Positions 1 through 10,187 of a DNA stretch of 22,614 nt are shown piece after piece. Every line of letters begins with the position of its first letter. Position 1 is the stretch's first letter. The position numbers and the translations under genes were made by a program. The notes under the pieces were generated by a model. The model did no database searches and was not told the DNA's origin. It saw nothing but the letters and a program-made list of their open reading frames with translations. The stretch comes from Apostichopus californicus (Eukaryota > Echinodermata > Holothuroidea > Aspidochirotida > Stichopodidae): contig JAIPMN010136071.1 in assembly GCA_020650975.1 (NCBI GenBank), positions 1 to 22,614 of the forward strand, written 5' to 3'.

Positions 1-315
1 TTTAATTGTTTTATAGTGATATTTGTTGTGTCCATGATAAATGATGAATCTGGGGTCAGCTGACACAACTTGAAAGAACTTACAAACGAGGAGAACAGGT
101 CCGCTCCGGGTGGTGTCCACATGTATTTTGATATACCTACACCTAGTGTACTCACAGGTGCTGCCAGTCACGTGCATGCACATATATGGATATATATATA
201 TATATATATTGATTATTCATGTGTATCTACTATCAAGAGGAATTCACAACAATTTTCACTCAATATTATATGAGGATATATCACTTTCTAGATCACTTTC
301 TAGTATAATTCTTAC
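1..315 (-). other. Putative intron 1 of the left-edge gene; otherwise no gene
   Basis: If the exon at 369-316 is real, this is the start of its first intron. It holds an alternating TA microsatellite at about 190-209 and no coding region I can support on either strand. Confidence 0.35.
190..209. repeat. (TA)n microsatellite
   Basis: About ten alternating TA units are read directly in the sequence. Confidence 0.9.
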
Positions 316-369
316 CTTGAAACTTAGGCATGCTTGCTTCAAACGTTTTTTGGGAGGCCCACTCGACAT
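316..369 (-). CDS. Probable first coding exon (18 codons) of a gene running off the left edge
   Basis: On the minus strand an ATG at 369-367 opens the peptide MSSGPPKKRLKQACLSFK. It is followed exactly at a codon boundary by the splice donor AAG|GTAAGA (intron begins at 315). The ATG context is gcgATGt, with a purine at -3. The peptide carries a basic PPKKRLK stretch that looks like a nuclear localisation signal. Short 'PP-K-KR-K-Q' starts of this sort are known from nuclear zinc-finger and hAT-transposase-derived proteins, but that resemblance is weak and I do not name the gene. The frame stays open in both directions (537 to 256), so the exon limits rest on the ATG and the donor. All later exons would lie left of base 1. 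Alternative: a chance ATG plus GTAAG. Confidence 0.45.
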
Positions 370-1763
370 CGCGACGATGGACTGACTAAATAGAAAAGGC
401 AGTGAATGGAACTTGCTGTGATTATGTGTGATGGACTTGTGGAATCGCCCAATATTCCTAACCGGTACCCTTTTGCACCCCCCCCCCCTCCCTCGCCTCT
501 CTAAATCGAAATGTCTCATCTGATGGCAAATTGGCAATGTACCCTGATTTGATAAGTCACAGGCTGACTGCGGGCCTTACATGCATTTACAATTAAAATC
601 CTCTGTGGCTGAGTGCACACATGCACGGTCTATATACAGTAGCCTAACTGTGCCTTACCAGAACCTTTCCACAGGCACGGCAATTAATCCTCATTGCTGA
701 GCCCCTACCTTGCCAGAGATTTAATCATCTGCCAAGCAACACATTACTCGCCATAGCATAGGCATTCAAGAAGTCTTTCCCACTAATTCAGGTAGTCATA
801 CGTACATACTACATACCGGTACGTACACAATCCAATGTGCCTATATATACAAGACTGATCAGACCTTCATCAAGGGGTCCAACAATTATCATGTTTACAA
901 AGCTTTTACTGACTCAACAATCTTAATTGGTTCATATGTAGCAAACCCCACAAACCCCACCTGATTGTATCACCTGCATAGGCTATACTGACTAGGCCTA
1001 TTAGTGCTGACATCGAATCCCCAACATCAAATTTGTATGACCGCAATTACCCCAGGGAGCATGCGAGAGAGAGAGATCACACGATAATTTCATATAGGGC
1101 CTAGCGTTACGATCGCCTGTGATAAGTACTGCATACTTGTGTGACTTGGTACGTTAGGTTACGTTAGGTTACGTCATCTGTTCTTTAACATTAATTTATG
1201 GAATATAAAATGGATGAAATAATTATAAAGTAATGAACTTACCGGAATAAAAATACACCTATATTTTGTGCCGCCGCGTTGTCGAACCAACGGAGAATTT
1301 GCGTAGACACGGCACCGACAGCGCTAAGGGAACACTCGATGAAAGTTTTTATTCGCAGTGCAGAATAGTATGTAGGTTGAAATATTCATCATTGAAATCC
1401 TTAAAAACAAGTTGCTTCATTGAGGCGTCTCTTTATCATATAATAACTCGGTACTGTCACAAGGGATTTTCGCCTGAGTAATACATTTATGTTAAAATTG
1501 CAAATTTTGATTTAATAATGTTCCTTCGTTGTCGCGACACGAATGTTATTATTGGTACAAACATTCTAATTGGATTGGAAAAAACGTTCCTACGAAGCCT
1601 TGGGAAGAAGTAAGCTTTCTAAAAAAATATCATGAAGCCACTCCAGGGCAATAGCTCACGGAAGTGCCGAGCACAACTGCACTGCTACTGCTAGTCTACC
1701 ACTGCTATTCTCTCGATTTTTTAAAATTCCAATCATATGATTTAGCGGATGTTCGGAAACACT
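370..1763. other. Intergenic DNA, upstream region of the left-edge gene
   Basis: No convincing coding region. An 11-base C run lies at 478-488. A GA microsatellite lies near 1061-1074, and a 10-bp unit ACGTTAGGTT is repeated about 2.4 times at 1151-1174. If the exon at 369-316 is genuine, 370-540 would be its 5' UTR or promoter; I see no clear TATA box. Confidence 0.5.
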
Positions 1764-1830
1764 TTTTGGCTCACCTTTGGGGGGGCCATGGCCCCCGTTG
1801 GCCCCCCCCCCTGGATCCGCCAGTGACGGA
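1764..1830 (-). repeat. GC-rich palindromic end of a dispersed repeat
   Basis: Read on the minus strand, the block runs TCACTGGCGGATCCAGG, then a run of G, then a perfect 16-bp palindrome GGGGGCCATGGCCCCC (1781-1796). The 'CACTGGCGGATCCAGGGGG' type of end is a recurrent dispersed-repeat terminus in marine invertebrate genomes, from general knowledge. I could not find its partner end in this window, so the boundaries of the element are unknown. Confidence 0.55.
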
Positions 1831-2674
1831 GATACGGCCTATCCTTAATGTTAGGACTACCGCAGTACCAGTACCAGGATTAGTAGCATGGTGGGCTCAT
1901 AATTGAGGCACTTAAGGTTTTGATCAACGATGTATATCAGGAGAAATCTAAATCACTCAACTGTATGTGATTTTCATATGGGTGGTTCCTCATAAATGTA
2001 ATGATCTCTAAATATGTGTTGTTCTGTGCATATGCAACGTACACTTGAACAGAATTTGACCACAAATGTCTACCGTGTCAAGTTCATTCATACCCCTAAA
2101 TTGACACATTCGTCGATAAGCTAACTGTAACTTTTGTGTAAGTATACATTAATTGAATCTGAATGCTGTTTGCTATGCTCTGAGCCCCAAAGCTCAGACA
2201 GGTCAGGTCCCAGAGAGTATTGGTATCGTGCTGTGGAAATATTGGTTATTTTTAGGGTGTTTAGGGTCCAAATCCCAAATATATGTGCAAAGTTGGGGGA
2301 GGGGTGTTAAAAGCTTACACAAAAATTTGATCAGCACATTACTGAAATGGTTTCAAACTCATGAAATATGTAACTCTGCTTCGCTGCAAAAAATTTAAGT
2401 TGCCTGCTGTATCGTTGCCAGTAATATTTGAATGTGCGTCAATTACGGAGGTGCGTCAATTATGAAGCCTTTACTATACTACGTAGTGGGCCATAAATTA
2501 ATGCAGCTTCGGCCTATGAATTGTGTTTTTCTATATCATTTTCTTTACTCTTTTTTTACTCTGCATCAATAATTGGATAGTTTTTAATAGACACACTTGA
2601 TTGTAATGTTAAAGTGTACCGCATATATTAAAAATTTAAACACCTGTCCATTTTATCCATAACAACACATTTTA
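1831..2674. other. Intergenic, no recognisable gene
   Basis: AT-rich DNA with short open frames only (the longest is about 80 codons, 2153-2398, with no recognisable motif). Nothing else supportable. Confidence 0.5.
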
Positions 2675-2811
2675 AACTGGGTAATAATGTTTAGAAATTA
2701 CTTTTTCTTTCAGGTGGGCACCAAATATTGGCCAATTTGTTAAGGAGAAGCCCCTGAAGTATACCAACCTTTTCTGTTGAGGCTAGGATCAGACATTATG
2801 CCAAGTCAATT
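2675..2811 (+). repeat. Direct-repeat copy A1 (partner 4890-5028)
   Basis: From 'actggg' through 'TTTCTTTCAGGTGGGCACCA' to 'GTATACCAAC...TTTTCTGTTGAG', this block matches 4890-5028 in the same orientation, with scattered substitutions and small indels. Both copies contain a pyrimidine-rich stretch followed by CAGGTGGGCACC, which resembles a splice acceptor, but no open frame follows. It is either a dispersed repeat or an old local duplication. Confidence 0.75.
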
Positions 2812-3016
2812 GTTCACATTTGTGATTAAACAAGCCTAGCAGTTGGGGAATTCTTCACAGTTGCATTTAACAGGTATGTTAATGGTCCTATGCAGTCCGG
2901 AAGCAATTTACGCCAACAGATGGAATGAACTTGTAATACCCTAAAGGATTTAAAATGCCTGTAACCAGGGGGCGGCGATTTGTAACAAATATTGAAGGGG
3001 GGACATTTGCTTGGGT

Positions 3017-3630
3017 GCAGGCGCGTAGCAACTTTCATCCCCAAAATACTATCAAGGCGGAGCGCCACCCCAGATCACCGTCAATGGCACTTCTCGGGCT
3101 TGAAAATGACCAACCAGATGTACACTTTTGCCTGGGAACCAAGTTTTTCCCAATAGTTTTTTTTTTTCATCCATAACCTTTTTCAAGATTGTCACACATC
3201 ATATTTGACCTCATCGCATCTCCTGTGGATCATTGTTTTTGTAGGTAATTCTACGTAACGGCCCACAATACCCATCAGCCCAACTTTTCAAGGTTTTAAG
3301 CCCATTATTTGTTCAGAATTTGAATAATGAATTCACTTCAAAACATACCCATAATATTGCACAAAATTTCATCTATGGCCAACTAATATAGAAAACCCCC
3401 CTCAACCCCTAACACACCGGTCAAAATTGCACGAGTAGAGGGAAGTATGATGAAGAATATTGTTTAGGGAATTTTCGAAAATTCAGACACTGTTAATTTA
3501 TTGGTATACATATATTTAAACATCTTACAACGGCTACTATAAAACTTCGATATCATAAAAAAAAATACAAAAATATGCTCAAGGGGGTCTCCCCCTTCGC
3601 AACCCACCCCCTCCTTGGCAACGCGCCTGC
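3017..3630. mobile_element. GGCGCGTA-ended nonautonomous element, copy 1 (nested)
   Basis: The left end GCAGGCGCGTAGCAAC (3017-3032) pairs with the inverted right end, which is GCAGGCGCGTTGCCAA when read from 3630 backwards. The first 10 bp are perfect and 13 of 16 match. The tetranucleotide GGGT flanks both sides (3013-3016 and 3631-3634), a candidate target-site duplication. There is no coding capacity inside. It lies within the larger CAGG-ended element. Related ends occur at 8091-8810 and 21255-22107. Confidence 0.6.
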
Positions 3631-3693
3631 GGGTAGAAATCTTGTAGGAAACAGGCCAAATAGAAACCCAGTGAACCCATATCGATGTGGATC

Positions 3694-3719
3694 ATAATAA
3701 TAATAATAATAATAATGAT

Positions 3720-3752
<33 letters not shown>

Positions 3753-3760
3753 CAGTTCTT
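3694..3760 (-). repeat. (AAT)n microsatellite, tail of the LINE
   Basis: A near-perfect AAT/ATA trinucleotide run with one interruption (GATATT). It lies exactly at the 3' end of the minus-strand LINE, so it is best read as the tail of that element. Confidence 0.9.
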
Positions 3761-4540
3761 ATACAGCGCAACTTACAGTAAAGTCTCGCCGCGTTGTGAA
3801 AAAGAAAGTGAAAGATATGTACACAATATACAATAAGAGTAAACAAAACAATTATAACAATGAAAACAGGTGTGTCTTCAAAACAGTTTTGGACATCTCC
3901 ACAGACACGACATTCTTTATGTTGAGTGGGAGTTTATTCCAAAGGAGGGTTGAGGAGTACTGGAAAGATCGCTCGCCATAAGATTTAGTGGACACAGGGT
4001 TCATAGAGAGCAAATATTGGGTGCTAGAGCGCAGACGGCGAGTTGGGGTATAACTTTGAACAAGTTCACCCAAGTAGTGTGGCGCAATACCACGAATGCA
4101 TTTAAAGGTTAACAGGAGTACCTTGTAGTCAATACGCAGTTTGACAGGTTGCCAATGAAGGTCTTGAAGTATGGGGTGATGTGAGAGACAGGGCTAGTGC
4201 GAGTGATCAGCCTGGCAACAGAGTTTTGAATGCGTTGCAATTTAGCCAGTTGACTATCAGGGAGACCAAAGAGCACACTATTGCAGTAGTCCGAGCATGA
4301 TGGCCTAATAAAAGCATGGACAAGTCGCTCAGTAGTTTCATTGTTCAAAAAACGACGAAGTTTATCAATCTTATGAAGAGCGAGAAATGCAGCCCGGCAG
4401 ATATTATTTACATGAGACTCCATGTTCAGAGTTTTGTCAAATATGACTTCTAAGTTACGAACATGTAAAACAGGTGCAATCGAGGCATGTGCAACTCTAA
4501 CAAGTGGGATAGGAGTGACAGATCTCATATATATAATTGT
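3694..4540 (-). mobile_element. 5'-truncated CR1/L2-type LINE, ORF2 C-terminus and 3' tail
   Basis: On the minus strand, 4528 down to 3852 encodes the region after the reverse transcriptase catalytic core of a CR1/L2-like non-LTR retrotransposon. Seen are HVRNLEVIFDKTLNMESHV, then SDYCNSVLFGLPDSQLAKLQ with RIQNSVARLITR, then (after a frame change near 4170-4178) LQDLHWQPVKLRIDYKVLLL, KCIRGIAPHYLGELVQSYTP and SFQYSSTLLWNKLPLNIK. The order and spacing match the family. Catalytic reverse transcriptase motifs and the endonuclease are absent because the copy is 5'-truncated, with a stop just upstream of 4528. After the ORF comes a short 3' UTR ending in 'GCGCTGTATAAGAACTG' and a TTATTA-type microsatellite (3694-3760), the usual tail of this group. 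The copy is dead, and it sits inside the CAGG-ended element. Confidence 0.9.
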
Positions 4541-4679
4541 ACGTACTTACACTCATACACAAGAGATGTACAGACATTATGATAATAATCATTAGTGACA
4601 ACATGCTATACGGTCACAGGTCACAGACACGACCACGAAGAGTCATTTACCACATGCAGCATGTGTTGGATGAAGTTTT

Positions 4680-4848
4680 AGCCACCGCCAAATATGATTT
4701 GGATAAATAATCTCACGCATTATTTTCTGTTTATAGCCACAAAAAACTATGCCACCAAATATTGGGGGATATTAGATACTATATCCCCCCAACTAAAATA
4801 TTGAGTGTCCCCGGTCCCCCCCCCCCCATGATCGCCGCCCATACCTGT
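4680..4848 (-). repeat. Right end of the CAGG-ended element
   Basis: Read on the minus strand: CAGGTATGGGCGGCGATCAT, a run of G (complement of the C run at 4816-4827), then AT-rich sequence with repeated 'ATATCCCCC' and 'GTGGCATAG' motifs. It contains no coding region. Confidence 0.5.
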
Positions 4849-4889
4849 AACACACAGTGTTTTGTCACTGTTAGTGCACTACAATAAAG

Positions 4890-5028
4890 TACTGGTTAGT
4901 TATGTTTGAAATTACTTTTTCCCTTCAGGTGGGCACCAACATTGGTCAATTTGGTTAGGAGAATTCCCTGAAGTATACCAACGTTTTCTGTTGAGACTAG
5001 GTCCAGACACAAAGCCAACTCAATAGTT
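4890..5028 (+). repeat. Direct-repeat copy A2 (partner 2675-2811)
   Basis: This is the second copy of the block described at 2675-2811, same orientation, sharing TTCAGGTGGGCACCAA, GAAGTATACCAAC and TTTTCTGTTGAG. The two copies bracket the nested element stack. They lie 147 bp and 39 bp outside it, so they are not its target-site duplication. Confidence 0.75.
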
Positions 5029-5344
5029 GGTAGTATGAGGAGAATATTTAGGTGGTTACGTGAATCAGTCATTGCATATTTCTGTGCCCTAGTAGTTTTC
5101 AATTTCGCTTTATTTTGTTTTTGTAACTTTACATCAGTTTTACTGTTTACAATGTATTTGATACCACAACATTGTTGTTTTGTCCCTTTTTTAAAGTTTG
5201 CAGCAGTGTCCAAATCTAGTAAGTGGTCTTATCAACAGTGTAGTATCCCATTTCGTTTCTTCATCTTTGGATGCATCCTTCGACAATAGCCCTATTTCTG
5301 GCTTAACGGTTGAGTCAATCCTTTAAAGCACCAGTAAAATATCA
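5029..5344. other. Intergenic, no recognisable gene
   Basis: The open frame 5035-5289 (84 codons) is hydrophobic and T-rich by composition and has no start context or motif I recognise. Nothing else is supportable. Confidence 0.4.
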
Positions 5345-5565
5345 TTAACTCTTCTTAGAGTAAATTTTACTCGTTACTCCGAGTGATTCTCACTCTTTTT
5401 AGAGTGAAAAAGCCCAAAAGCTCACTCTTTTAAGGAGTGAATATTCTCACTCTTTTTAAAGAGTGAATTTCACTATTCATGAAGTGATCACTCACTGCAC
5501 TCTCAGAAAGAGTGAGAATTCACTCCAAAAGAAAGAAAATTCACTCTTTTGTTATTAGAGTGTAT
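5345..5565. repeat. Cluster of short CACTCT/AGAGTG inverted repeats
   Basis: About 220 bp made almost entirely of the heptamer CACTCTT and its complement AAGAGTG in alternating order. Perfect hairpins are visible, for example CACTCT-TTTT-AGAGTG at 5391-5406 and CACTCTTT-TT-AAAGAGTG at 5449-5466. Further half-units occur around 5420-5440, 5508-5526 and 5542-5562. There is no coding capacity. It may be the foldback core of a nonautonomous element or a palindrome-expanded simple repeat. Confidence 0.8.
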
Positions 5566-8088
5566 ATTATTAACAAAGTGGCAAAAATATGCGTCGTGTC
5601 AACGGTGTTGTGCGTCCGTTTAGAGTTGATATTTGCTAAAGACCCGCTTGGACTAGATTCTAAACACCTTCGTTGAAGATGTAGCAATTGACATTCCCAT
5701 AGGTCAATGACTTAACAACATATAAGTTCCTCCTGATAAGGGAGTGACATGAATATTCTCAGCGGGGTCTAATGATAATGAAGTACTTTGTAAAGAAGGG
5801 GTAGCTGCCTTGTGATAACAAAATTAAACCAAAACAACAACATCACGTGAAATGGTACATTCTGTGGCACATGCAGACAATAATTTAGCTCTGAATGGAA
5901 GGTTGTGCTAATGAAAACTAAATTCAATAAAAGTTTCCCCGACTGATTAGGGTAAGAGACCGAACTTTTTATGGGAGGGCTAGAGGCGAATGGAGAATTA
6001 TTTTTTGGAGGAGTATTGCCTTGGGGTCTCTGAAGCCGTCTTCCAATGTAGGGCGTTGGGGTCCTCCCAGGTAAGAATGACGTGAAATGGTGAATTCTGG
6101 GGCATATTTAGACTTTAAGTTAGGTCTACAGAAGTAGCCGTAACGCAAGGTTTTGGAAATAAATACTTTGTTTTTAGGGTGGAAAAGGGTGCGAGGGAAA
6201 GTACATCCGTGGTATTTTGTCTCTTCTTCCCTGGAAGAATGCAAACTCATCCGTCTGAACCAATTCCAAAGACTGAATATCGTAGGTAGAGGATAAGCCG
6301 CCACCACCACCCCCCCCCCCCAATCATCCCCTCACCTTTCCAACGACACTGTTACCTTATTAGTCCTGTTAATCGCGACAGATATGCTCTTTTTCCTCAG
6401 GTAAGGTCATTATCAATCGTAAGTATGTTGAACTGGACGAGTCATAGATTGAATGCATATGCACTTTGCTCATGTAAAGCCTTCACTTGATCAGATAGGA
6501 ACAAACAATATTTATTATTTATTAAAGAAACTTAGGTTATAAATAACTCTGCTTCAAACATTGGTAATTTGAAGTTAAAACTTTATTAGTAAAGCGGCAA
6601 CAAAACAACTTTAGAACAATATTAATTAATAACTTTCGGTATCTTTGTCCATATAAACCAAGCGGTTACAATGGGTTCAAGGGTCCGATGCGTTCGTTAT
6701 CGGATATTTAAACAAACATAGACTGCTCGGTTATTTAGCATTCAGTGGCTCCGACAGATTGAACTTTCAACCGTTGGCGATGACAAGGCATGAACTTCTT
6801 GACTGGAGAAGCCATGATACATTATTTCAAGAACTAGTTTAAATGTCCTTAAATTATCTGCATGTAGTTTGTAATAAATACGATATTTGATTCTACAATG
6901 CATGCGTGTATATATTATGTGTAAATGTGCAACTGCTAAGAGATGCCATCGCGCGCAACTTAGCAACACAAATGGTTGTTATTATGCTACATAGCCACCA
7001 GCTATAACTGATTGTTCACGAGACAGCTTTCACTGCTTATTGTTAATGGGGTTTCACATAACGTTAAGGTTAAAGCATATAATGGTTCTTTACCCGATCA
7101 GGTAGACGAATGTATATGGTGTAATTTGTGACCTAATTTAACATAGAACTTCCACGAAAATCTTATGACATTTATAGATGTTACATGTTTAATGTTCCTC
7201 AAGTGACCTCACCCCCACCCCACGCTCTAAAACAAAGCAAAACTAGTCGTGGGTGCATAGGCGGTTGGCTGTTTCGCCCCTGGACACCCACTACGGCCCT
7301 AGGAAACATTCATGTTCTTTTTCTCTGTGAATTTTTAAGCTCCAAAATCCCTACAAGTCTAAAATGACGCAGCTCCTTTTTATGGCCTCGCAATCGATCA
7401 TCCCTCTGTTGTAGACCTACAACCAAAGAACGTTAAATGTCTCCAATTTTACCAAGCAAGAGAGAAACTCTTGACGGTGCTTTGTCCATGCCTGGCTCTC
7501 ATTTTCTCTGCATATGTCTTGCTAGAGGTACAAATGGCAGGCTTAGGACGAGTACCATGCAGGAACCGTTTCAGTTATATCTGAGGAATTTCACGTGCTT
7601 GAGATTCTTGCAGGTAGTTGACAATAGATCAAATAATGTAGCTTTCCTTCTCCTCTTTAGCTTGGCATTTTGTTTCGTTTTAAATGCCAACCTTATGAGC
7701 TGAGGGCTAGCTTTAAGAGCCGAAGCTAAGCTGCTAAAGATGAAATCATGGTACTGAAGAAATTTACCAACCAGAAATAAAATCTGTGAAATTGTATTGA
7801 GAAATTTGCTAAATATTTAACTTGAAGATTTGTTATAGCTTGTTATTTGTGGCCTGATATATCATCAATTTTTGGTCTTTAAATCCTCCATTGATAAATC
7901 TAACTTACATACCCAACCTTTTCAAATAGAAATGAGGTCCCGTTATAGCCACCAAGACCTAAATCCATTTAAAATGCACAATATATTAACATTGCTGATA
8001 TTCGCACATCACATCTGCAGCCCTCGAAAAATGGCGTAACTAAATGTAATGTAGGGTTTTTTTATACTGGAATATACCCACTTCATAC
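5566..8088. other. Long intergenic stretch without a recognisable gene
   Basis: I find only short open frames: 113 codons on the minus strand at 5969-6310, and 88 codons on the plus strand at 7437-7703, the latter ending in a hydrophobic run. Neither shows a recognisable domain, and neither is supported by splice context. A weak local duplication is present: GTGAAATGGT followed by ATTCTG-GGCA occurs near 5847-5875 and again near 6081-6106, about 235 bp apart. A C run lies at 6310-6321. I cannot support any RNA gene. Confidence 0.45.
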
Positions 8089-8090
8089 CA

Positions 8091-8810
8091 GGCGCGTATC
8101 CAGGGGGCGTTGGGGGCGCGCGCCCCTTGGGTAAGAAAAAGAGGAGCAAAAAAAAGAGTTAGGGAAAGAAGAGGGGGGGAAAGAGGAGGATAGGAATGAA
8201 GGGAAAGAAAAAGAAGAAAGAGAGAAAAGGGAGAAAAGGAGGGAGTAGAAGATAAACGCCAAGTCACCGGGAAGAGAAAGAGGAGCAGTGACATCATTAC
8301 AGCCCTGATCCTTATAATATACACAGGGTAGCCAGTGACGGATCGAGGATTTCGGAAGGGGCGTGCGCTTTACCCTACCCTTACACCGACAACTCCAATT
8401 TCGACGTTTCCATTTTTCCTCTCTCACTACCGTTATATATCGATATATTTATACTATATAAGGTATATCATAACGCGTGTGTGTATGGACAATTGTAAAA
8501 TTGTGCTATGAAACCAACTGTGGCTGGTCTCGAACTGGTAACAAGCTGGTAACATGACGCATATCGGGAAGGGGCGACCGCTCCCCCCCCCCCCTTTTAA
8601 GCATATTTTTTATGATATCGCTAGTAAGTTCAAACTAGAAAACGCTAAGATGCAACTTACAAGGCCTGGGAAGTGTCATTTCCAGCGATCTGGGAGGCAT
8701 TTTTGGCCAAAATTTTCTTGTACGTTTCGCGCCAACACATGGTGGCGCTCCGTTTAGATAGTTTGCCTACAGGCTTCGCCCCTCCCTTGGCAAATTCCTC
8801 GCTACGCGCC
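8091..8810. mobile_element. GGCGCGTA-ended nonautonomous element, copy 2
   Basis: It begins CAGGCGCGTATCCAGGGGG (from 8089) and ends CCTCGCTACGCGCC (to 8810), whose reverse complement GGCGCGTAGCGAGG matches the start. The first 475 bp are a good match to the left part of 21255-22107. Shared parts include the GGTAAGAAAAAGAGGAG stretch, the long purine-rich tract, CAGTGACGGATCGAGGAT and CCAACTGTGGCTGGTCTCGA. The right part (8568-8786) is different, and part of it recurs inverted at the right edge of the window. The open frames inside are products of the purine-rich tract, not genes. No target-site duplication is obvious. Confidence 0.65.
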
Positions 8811-8815
8811 ATTTC

Positions 8816-8915
8816 GAATTTGTAAAGCAAACAGCAGATAGGCCTATCACATCATATCAGTGAGCATAAAAAGGAGTTCCAGGATTAAAAGCCTCAAAAT
8901 TGTCTATGTGTGTAG
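8816..8915 (+). repeat. Dispersed repeat module B1 (partner 22449-22543)
   Basis: GAATTTGT-AAGC-ACAGCAGAT, CACATCATATCAGTGAGCAT, GTTCCAGGAT and TGTCTATGTGTGTAG occur in the same order in both copies. It directly abuts the end of the element at 8810. Confidence 0.8.
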
Positions 8916-8931
8916 GCGAAGGAGGTGAAAG

Positions 8932-9006
8932 GCGAAGGAGCCCAATTTGATTTGGGGAGCTGTAACGACTTGCCCGAATCATATAACCAACATTTTTCGC
9001 GCGCTC
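8932..9006 (+). repeat. Dispersed repeat module C1 (partner 20074-20154)
   Basis: Shared sequence: GGAGCC-AATTTGATTTGGGG, CTGTAACGACTTGCCCGA and TTTTTCGCGCGCTC. The second copy has an expanded G run. Confidence 0.8.
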
Positions 9007-9024
9007 ATGTCACAGAATAACTTG

Positions 9025-9090
9025 TGTAAAAGTAAGGGAGCTTTGCATTTCGATCCTGGCAGGATCTTCTTCAGAGGCTGAATAACAGAT
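9025..9090 (+). repeat. Dispersed-repeat fragment with GATCCTGGCAGGATC core
   Basis: GCATTTCGATCCTGGCAGGATC followed by TTCTTCAGAGGCTGA is a near-palindromic block. I associate blocks of this kind with interspersed repeats in many invertebrate genomes. There is only one copy in this window, so the call rests on recognition alone. Confidence 0.35.
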
Positions 9091-10187
9091 TAACTTGTCA
9101 TTATTGGGATATTGTGTGAGATCAACTTAACATATCATAGTGTGATGTCATGGAGTGTTGAAAAGGTACTCTAACTTGAAGCTATCATGTGATAAAACAG
9201 TTTCATTCGATGCTCCCATAATAACCCCAGTGGCAGATGGAGATAAGGCAGTGGTAGGCCTACATATATTTGAAATGCAGGGAACATAACATTAAAAGGG
9301 TCTTTGAAAGTTTCGACTAAGTTTCTTTGTAATGTAAAGCTGCTTCGACTTATCATGGTAAGCTCCACGAATGAGGCATGCCAACTCCCTAGCCTTGTTT
9401 GAGTATCAGTTTCCGCACCCCATAATTGGAACACTGACCCCCCCCCCCCCTATCAGGTATTGCTTACGCTAAAGTTAGGTAATTCAGAATCGTTACATGC
9501 TGCTGTTCACACATTGATTGCACTACAGTTTCAACTACAATATTCATGAGCTGGAAATACGTACCACTATCTCACATGCATTGTTTTATTATGGTACAGT
9601 GATCATATTCACATTTACAAACGTTTTACTCTTCAAAACACTTCTTCTATTTTGATAGTGTTTATCCAGATCATTTCATAGTTATGCTGTATTGAACCCA
9701 ATTTTAGCATGTTATAATTGTTATAAGTTTTCAATAGGTATTTTTCTGGAGGCATTTACTTTCCGAATTGTTCTTAGCAGTCTATGAGATGATTGAATAT
9801 CACGGTGTGGTAAATTTAATCCAAGGTGGTTATAAAAACAATAATTTGACCAAATGTGACCCAAAAATCTGGTATATTTGGGGCCTATACCTGGTCCAGA
9901 GGTGCTGCAAAATCCAACTTATTTTAGTAGTAATTTATCCAGAACGGCCGGAGGAGTCCAGTTTATCCCTGTACCGAAGGTCATTCACCATTTTGGAATT
10001 TTGCCCCCCTAACAGGAAAAGGAAGAAATGTATACCAAATCACAGCCTGAAGCGTAAAAGTTGTCCGTGTGCCTAATTTATCTTCAGCTGAACTAATGTG
10101 AGACATTCTCGGATGACCTTCCCATTCATTACCAATCGCAAAACATTCTATCAATACTGTTGTTTCCCTGTTCAATAAAACAATTGA
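9091..10187. other. Intergenic, no recognisable gene
   Basis: There is a C run at 9438-9449. The open frame 9768-10076 (102 codons, plus) ends in a lysine-rich stretch and has no recognisable domain. The interval from about 10080 to 10359 should hold the promoter and 5' UTR of the gene starting at 10360, but I see no confident core promoter motif. Confidence 0.4.

Larger units (their letters stand above)
2966..4848. mobile_element. CAGG-ended terminal-inverted-repeat element, interrupted by two insertions
   Basis: The left end CAGGGGGCGGCGAT (2966-2979) is matched by an inverted right end; the reverse complement of 4832-4848 begins CAGGTATGGGCGGCGA. The inner 10 bp GGGCGGCGAT (2970-2979 versus 4831-4840) are perfect. 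TAAC lies directly outside both ends (2962-2965 and 4849-4852). If the right end is drawn a few bases further in, an 8-bp CCTGTAAC match (2958-2965 and 4844-4851) flanks the element. Removing the inner repeat (3017-3630) and the LINE (3694-4540) leaves about 420 bp, a MITE-like size with no coding capacity. CAGG ends with 8-bp duplications would fit a hAT-type nonautonomous element; this is an inference. Confidence 0.5.

Noticed and set aside
1151-1174. Telomere-like TTAGG units
   Set aside because: Only two and a half copies of a 10-bp unit (ACGTTAGGTT); not a telomeric array.
2690-2720. Splice acceptor before GTGGGCACC as a host exon
   Set aside because: The block is repeated at 4900-4936 and no frame stays open after it in either copy.
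8040-8427. Serine/leucine/proline-rich open frames on the minus strand
   Set aside because: They are the translation of the purine-rich tract inside a repeat; the same kind of frames appears in the other copy at 21179-21497, without any domain.
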